DNA of 64,000 nucleotides from Anaeramoeba flamelloides (lineage: Eukaryota > Metamonada > Anaeramoebidae). The stretch's first letter is position 1, and every line of letters starts with the position of its first letter. A program made the translations under genes and the position numbers. The stretch lies in assembly GCA_027625915.1 (NCBI GenBank), contig JANTQA010000008.1:2063001-2127000 (forward strand), in the 5' to 3' direction. Positions 61,107 through 64,000 of this stretch are shown here, piece after piece. The notes beneath the pieces are model-generated. The model was not told where the DNA came from, made no database searches, and saw only the letters and a program-made list of their open reading frames with translations.

Positions 61107-61920
61107 AGGGGTAGATACAGGATAAGACATGATAAAAATTTGAGAAAGATGATAGAAGGGTATTTTATTTTAGTGGTTTTTGATCATAGATTCTCGAAAA
61201 ATTTTTTTAAATTATTTGTTATTTTTTTTTAGTAATGTTAAACAATAAAAAAAAAAGAAAAGAATGGGTTAAATTGGTTCAATTTTTTTTTTTATTATTT
61301 AAATAGATTTTTATGGGGAGAAGATAATTTTAGATTCTTAGAATAAAACTTTTATCTATTTTGTGGTTTAAAATTGTATAAAATATAATCATATTCACTT
61401 CTCCATTTCCACCTAATTCAAGTGTTTAAAACCCTAACTAGATATATTTTTGGGATAATAATTATTTTTTGGAATCCTTCTAGCCATTAAAGTCCTATTC
61501 TTATTTCCTTTTGTGGTTCTTTTGAATTTAATGTTATTATTCTTATTTAAAATCCCATTTTCCCCAAATTTCACTGATAAATAAAGCTTTTTTATTGTTT
61601 TTTGTTGTCATTATTAAAAAAATTCAAAAATGATTAAAAAAATTCCAAAATCATGAAAAAATTAAATACCACAATAGAGAGTTGAGATAAGGAACATCTA
61701 GAAAGTCGTTCAACATTCGAAACATTATTTTTTACAATTCAACTCTTAATTTTATTGTGAAAATTTCTTTGATACTTTGAAAAAAAATTTAAAAAATATC
61801 ATGAATGAAGTACTTTCAATAATAAAAATCAATGAGTTACAACCAAAGTAAAAAATGTTAATTTCTGATCCTCTTCAGAATTGCAAAAAAGTAAAAATAT
61901 CCCTTTGCCTCGGGACTCCC
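61107..61920. mobile_element. 814 bp TTAA-flanked TIR element, uninterrupted copy
   Basis: TTAA lies at both sides (61103-61106, 61921-61924). The ends read AGGGGTAGATAC and GGGAGTCCCGAG. It is collinear with 30208-31452 apart from the 425 bp insertion there; the TA at 61593-61594 is the unoccupied site. The 99-codon frame at 60831-61130 crosses its left edge and is not a gene. Confidence 0.78.
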
Positions 61921-62225
61921 TTAAATAATCTAAATTTATACTTTTTTATCTGTCTTTCTTGAAAATGAATGAGAAAAAAACATTTTTTCTCTTTAGTACG
62001 TTGTATTCCTGGTCCCACAGCAAAAAAATTTGATTCATCTTGATCTTTTTTTTTTTTTAAAGTCATCAACTTTTAGGATTATCTTTTCAAAAATAATTCA
62101 AGAATACTACACAAAAAACTCTCAAAGAATCCTGGGTTGAGAGTAATGTCGAGTTACAAATAGCCCAATAAAAAATAAAATTAATTGTCTTATTCATTTT
62201 TCTATTTTTTTATTCCTTTTTGGTA

Positions 62226-63668
62226 ATGTCTACTATTTATGTTAGAACTCCTGCCACTACAGGCAAGGTATGCCTGCACACGAGTGGAGGGGACCTTGAT
62301 ATTGAGTTGTGGACAAAGGAGGCGCCTTTAGCATGCAAAAACTTCCTTTGTCATTGTATGAATGGATATTATGACAACACGATTTTCCATCGTGTAGTGA
62401 AAGGGTTTTTAATCCAAGGAGGTGATCCTACTGGAACTGGGCAAGGGGGCGAGTCTATTTATGAAGGGGGCACGTTTGTTAATGAGATTCATTCAAGAAT
62501 AAAATTCTTTCACAAAGGAATGGTTGGCATGGCAAACACCAAAATTGACCAAAACGGATCACAATTTTTTATTACTCTCGACAAAGAAGAGTCCTTGAAT
62601 GGGAAACACACAATCTTTGGCAAAGTAACAGGAAAGACAAGATATAATTTGGATCAGCTATCGGAAAAGGATTGTGATGAAAACGACAGGCCACTCAACC
62701 CAGACAAGATATTGTCAATTGAAATATTAGCAAATCCTTTTGGTGAGATTGAAATAGAAAACCAGGATTTATTAAGGCAAATGCAAGAAAAAAAATTAAA
62801 GGAAGAAGAAGAAAAACAAAAGGAAGTGGAATTAAAGAAACAAAAAAGAATTGAGGAATTACAAAATAAAAAACGGAGGAAGAATACCAAATTACTCTCA
62901 TTTGGAGGTGACGATGAAGAAGAAGTCTTTTCTGAAATTAAAAAGAAATCTTTTCATGATCATTACGAGGAGACAAAACTGAAAAAAGATAAAAAGAAAA
63001 AGAAAAAGAAAAAGAAAAAGAACAAGAACAAGAAAAAGAACAAGAAAAAAAAAAAAAAAAAGAACAAAAAAACAGATAGCACAATTGAAATAGAAAAAGA
63101 AAACGAAAAAGAAACAGAATTAGAGGATGTTAAGAATAAAGACAAAATTGAAATTGAAAAAATTGAACAAAATAATAGTATTGTAACAGAAAATTTAAAT
63201 AACAATAATCAGGGAAACCAAAAAGATAAAAAAAACGAAAGACTAAGTGAAATGAAAAAACTGGATCAAGAATTAGAAAATTTGGATTCAAAGAAATTAG
63301 AAAAGGAAAAAATTGAACAACTTAAAGGTAAAGCAAGCTTATTACTGGACGAAGTGATCAATTTAAAAAAGGGTGAGCAAAGAATCCAACAGCAAATAGA
63401 AATTCTTTCACAGCCTTCGTTACTCCAACAAAGAAGAGAGAAATATTTGAAAAAGAAGAAAAAGATTTCGAAATCTCAAAAGCAAGAACAAGTTCTTGAA
63501 AAATTAAAACAATTCAAAAAGAGCCTTTCAAAAAATGATTCAGAAAATCAGGATTGGAAAAATCATAAATTGAAGTTCAAATTCCAATTAGATGACCAAA
63601 GAAACCCTTATGGCGAAGAGCATGGAATAGATTATTTGGTAATTGATCCAAAGCTTAAAAAAAAATAA
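62226..63668 (+). CDS. CWC27: Spliceosomal cyclophilin CWC27 (480 aa, single exon)
   Basis: A spliceosome-associated cyclophilin-type protein of the activated complex. The start MSTIYVRTPATTGKV matches the CWC27 family start (MSNIYIQEPPTNGKV in human); a TTG six bases upstream is not needed. Residues about 10-175 are the cyclophilin fold: YYDNTIFHRVVKGFLIQGGD, GTGQGGESIYEGG, NGSQFFITL and NGKHTIFGKV. Of the cyclophilin A active site, Arg56, Phe61, Gln64, the SQFF Gln and the GKH His are present, but the Trp before LDGKH is Ser here. CWC27 proteins also lack that Trp, so weak or no isomerase activity is expected. The tail has LLSFGGDDEEE (as in human LLSFGEEAEEE), a Lys/Asn-only run at about 255-285, and coiled-coil Glu/Lys/Leu stretches. 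The end LKFKFQLDDQRNPYGEEHG parallels the family's conserved C-terminal block. Confidence 0.95.
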   Translation: MSTIYVRTPATTGKVCLHTSGGDLDIELWTKEAPLACKNFLCHCMNGYYDNTIFHRVVKGFLIQGGDPTGTGQGGESIYEGGTFVNEIHSRIKFFHKGMVGMANTKIDQNGSQFFITLDKEESLNGKHTIFGKVTGKTRYNLDQLSEKDCDENDRPLNPDKILSIEILANPFGEIEIENQDLLRQMQEKKLKEEEEKQKEVELKKQKRIEELQNKKRRKNTKLLSFGGDDEEEVFSEIKKKSFHDHYEETKLKKDKKKKKKKKKKNKNKKKNKKKKKKKNKKTDSTIEIEKENEKETELEDVKNKDKIEIEKIEQNNSIVTENLNNNNQGNQKDKKNERLSEMKKLDQELENLDSKKLEKEKIEQLKGKASLLLDEVINLKKGEQRIQQQIEILSQPSLLQQRREKYLKKKKKISKSQKQEQVLEKLKQFKKSLSKNDSENQDWKNHKLKFKFQLDDQRNPYGEEHGIDYLVIDPKLKKK

Positions 63669-63749
63669 TAAAATAAATAGATTTAGTTTTTTTTTTTTTA
63701 TTTTTTTTATTTACTTTGAAAGAGCAAATTAATTTCCTTTTGCGTTGGT

Positions 63750-64000
63750 TGGGTTTTTTTTTTAATTTTTGAAATAAACCGAAAATTTATTTAATTTTCG
63801 GTTTATTTCAAAAATTAAAATACTCAAGAAAAGCCAAGCACTATACGTACACTTTTCGTTTGGTTTTTTTAAATTTAAAAGAATCGAGTAAAAATCTATT
63901 AAAGATTTCACTCAATTCTTTTAAATGAAAAAAAAAAAAAAACCTCGGACACTGCTGTTAGGTTTTCTTGGGTTTTCTATTTTATTCGGAAAAGCTATTG
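63750..64000. repeat. Hairpin repeat family seen at 5557-5880, continues past the window
   Basis: Contains TTTTTGAAATAAACCGAAAA and its complement 20 bases on, then ACTCAAGAAAAGC. A second hairpin follows (TTTAAAAGAATCGAGTAAAA with its complement near 63905-63925), and then GGTTTTCTTGGGTTTTCTAT as at 5805-5835. The element runs off the end. Confidence 0.6.

Noticed and set aside
60831-61130. 99-codon minus-strand frame
   Set aside because: It crosses the left edge of the TTAA element at 61107 and has background composition.

Overview
The window is nuclear DNA from a very AT-rich microbial eukaryote. It has spliceosomal GT-AG introns, the standard code, long A/T homopolymers, low-complexity inserts inside proteins (poly-Q, poly-N, KE/QE/TE runs) and large gene-poor tracts full of short inverted-repeat elements. 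This style fits an amoeboid protist; I think of Anaeramoeba-like or similar free-living amoebae, but nothing here fixes the species.

Layout. At 1-2001 (+) is the 3' part of a poly-Q protein with an E2F/DP-like winged helix. About 7 kb without a recognisable gene follows. 21500-9222 (-) is a 12 kb, nine-exon gene for a RalGAP beta-like protein, whose two biggest upstream introns each carry an inverted-repeat element. 27486-24189 (-) is a two-exon ER-type DnaJ gene with a 2.3 kb intron. 32246-31779 (-) is a single-exon BTB/POZ gene. 37298-35357 (-) is a tentative small secreted or membrane protein gene with two MITEs in its intron. 41023-45509 (+) is a 1.48 kaa type I membrane protein with ten cadherin-like (CADG) repeats. 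48239-55186 (+) is importin-5/karyopherin beta-3 with one 3.5 kb intron holding repeat copies. 57134-57047 (-) is the first exon of an unresolved gene. 62226-63668 (+) is the spliceosomal cyclophilin CWC27.

The genes are unrelated housekeeping, signalling and surface functions (small-GTPase control, ER folding, nuclear import, splicing, surface adhesion) and do not form a pathway. The most distinctive content is the non-autonomous DNA-transposon landscape. There are at least four TIR families: TTAA-flanked elements, TA-flanked CAGTC elements, TA-flanked elements with GGGGCCC inside the TIR, and TA-flanked elements ending in a GGAAAAAAAGTG motif. One is nested inside another, with an unoccupied copy of the same site 31 kb away. 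I found no tRNA, rRNA, CRISPR array or autonomous transposase. Exon borders were placed by eye from splice motifs, phase agreement and remembered family alignments.
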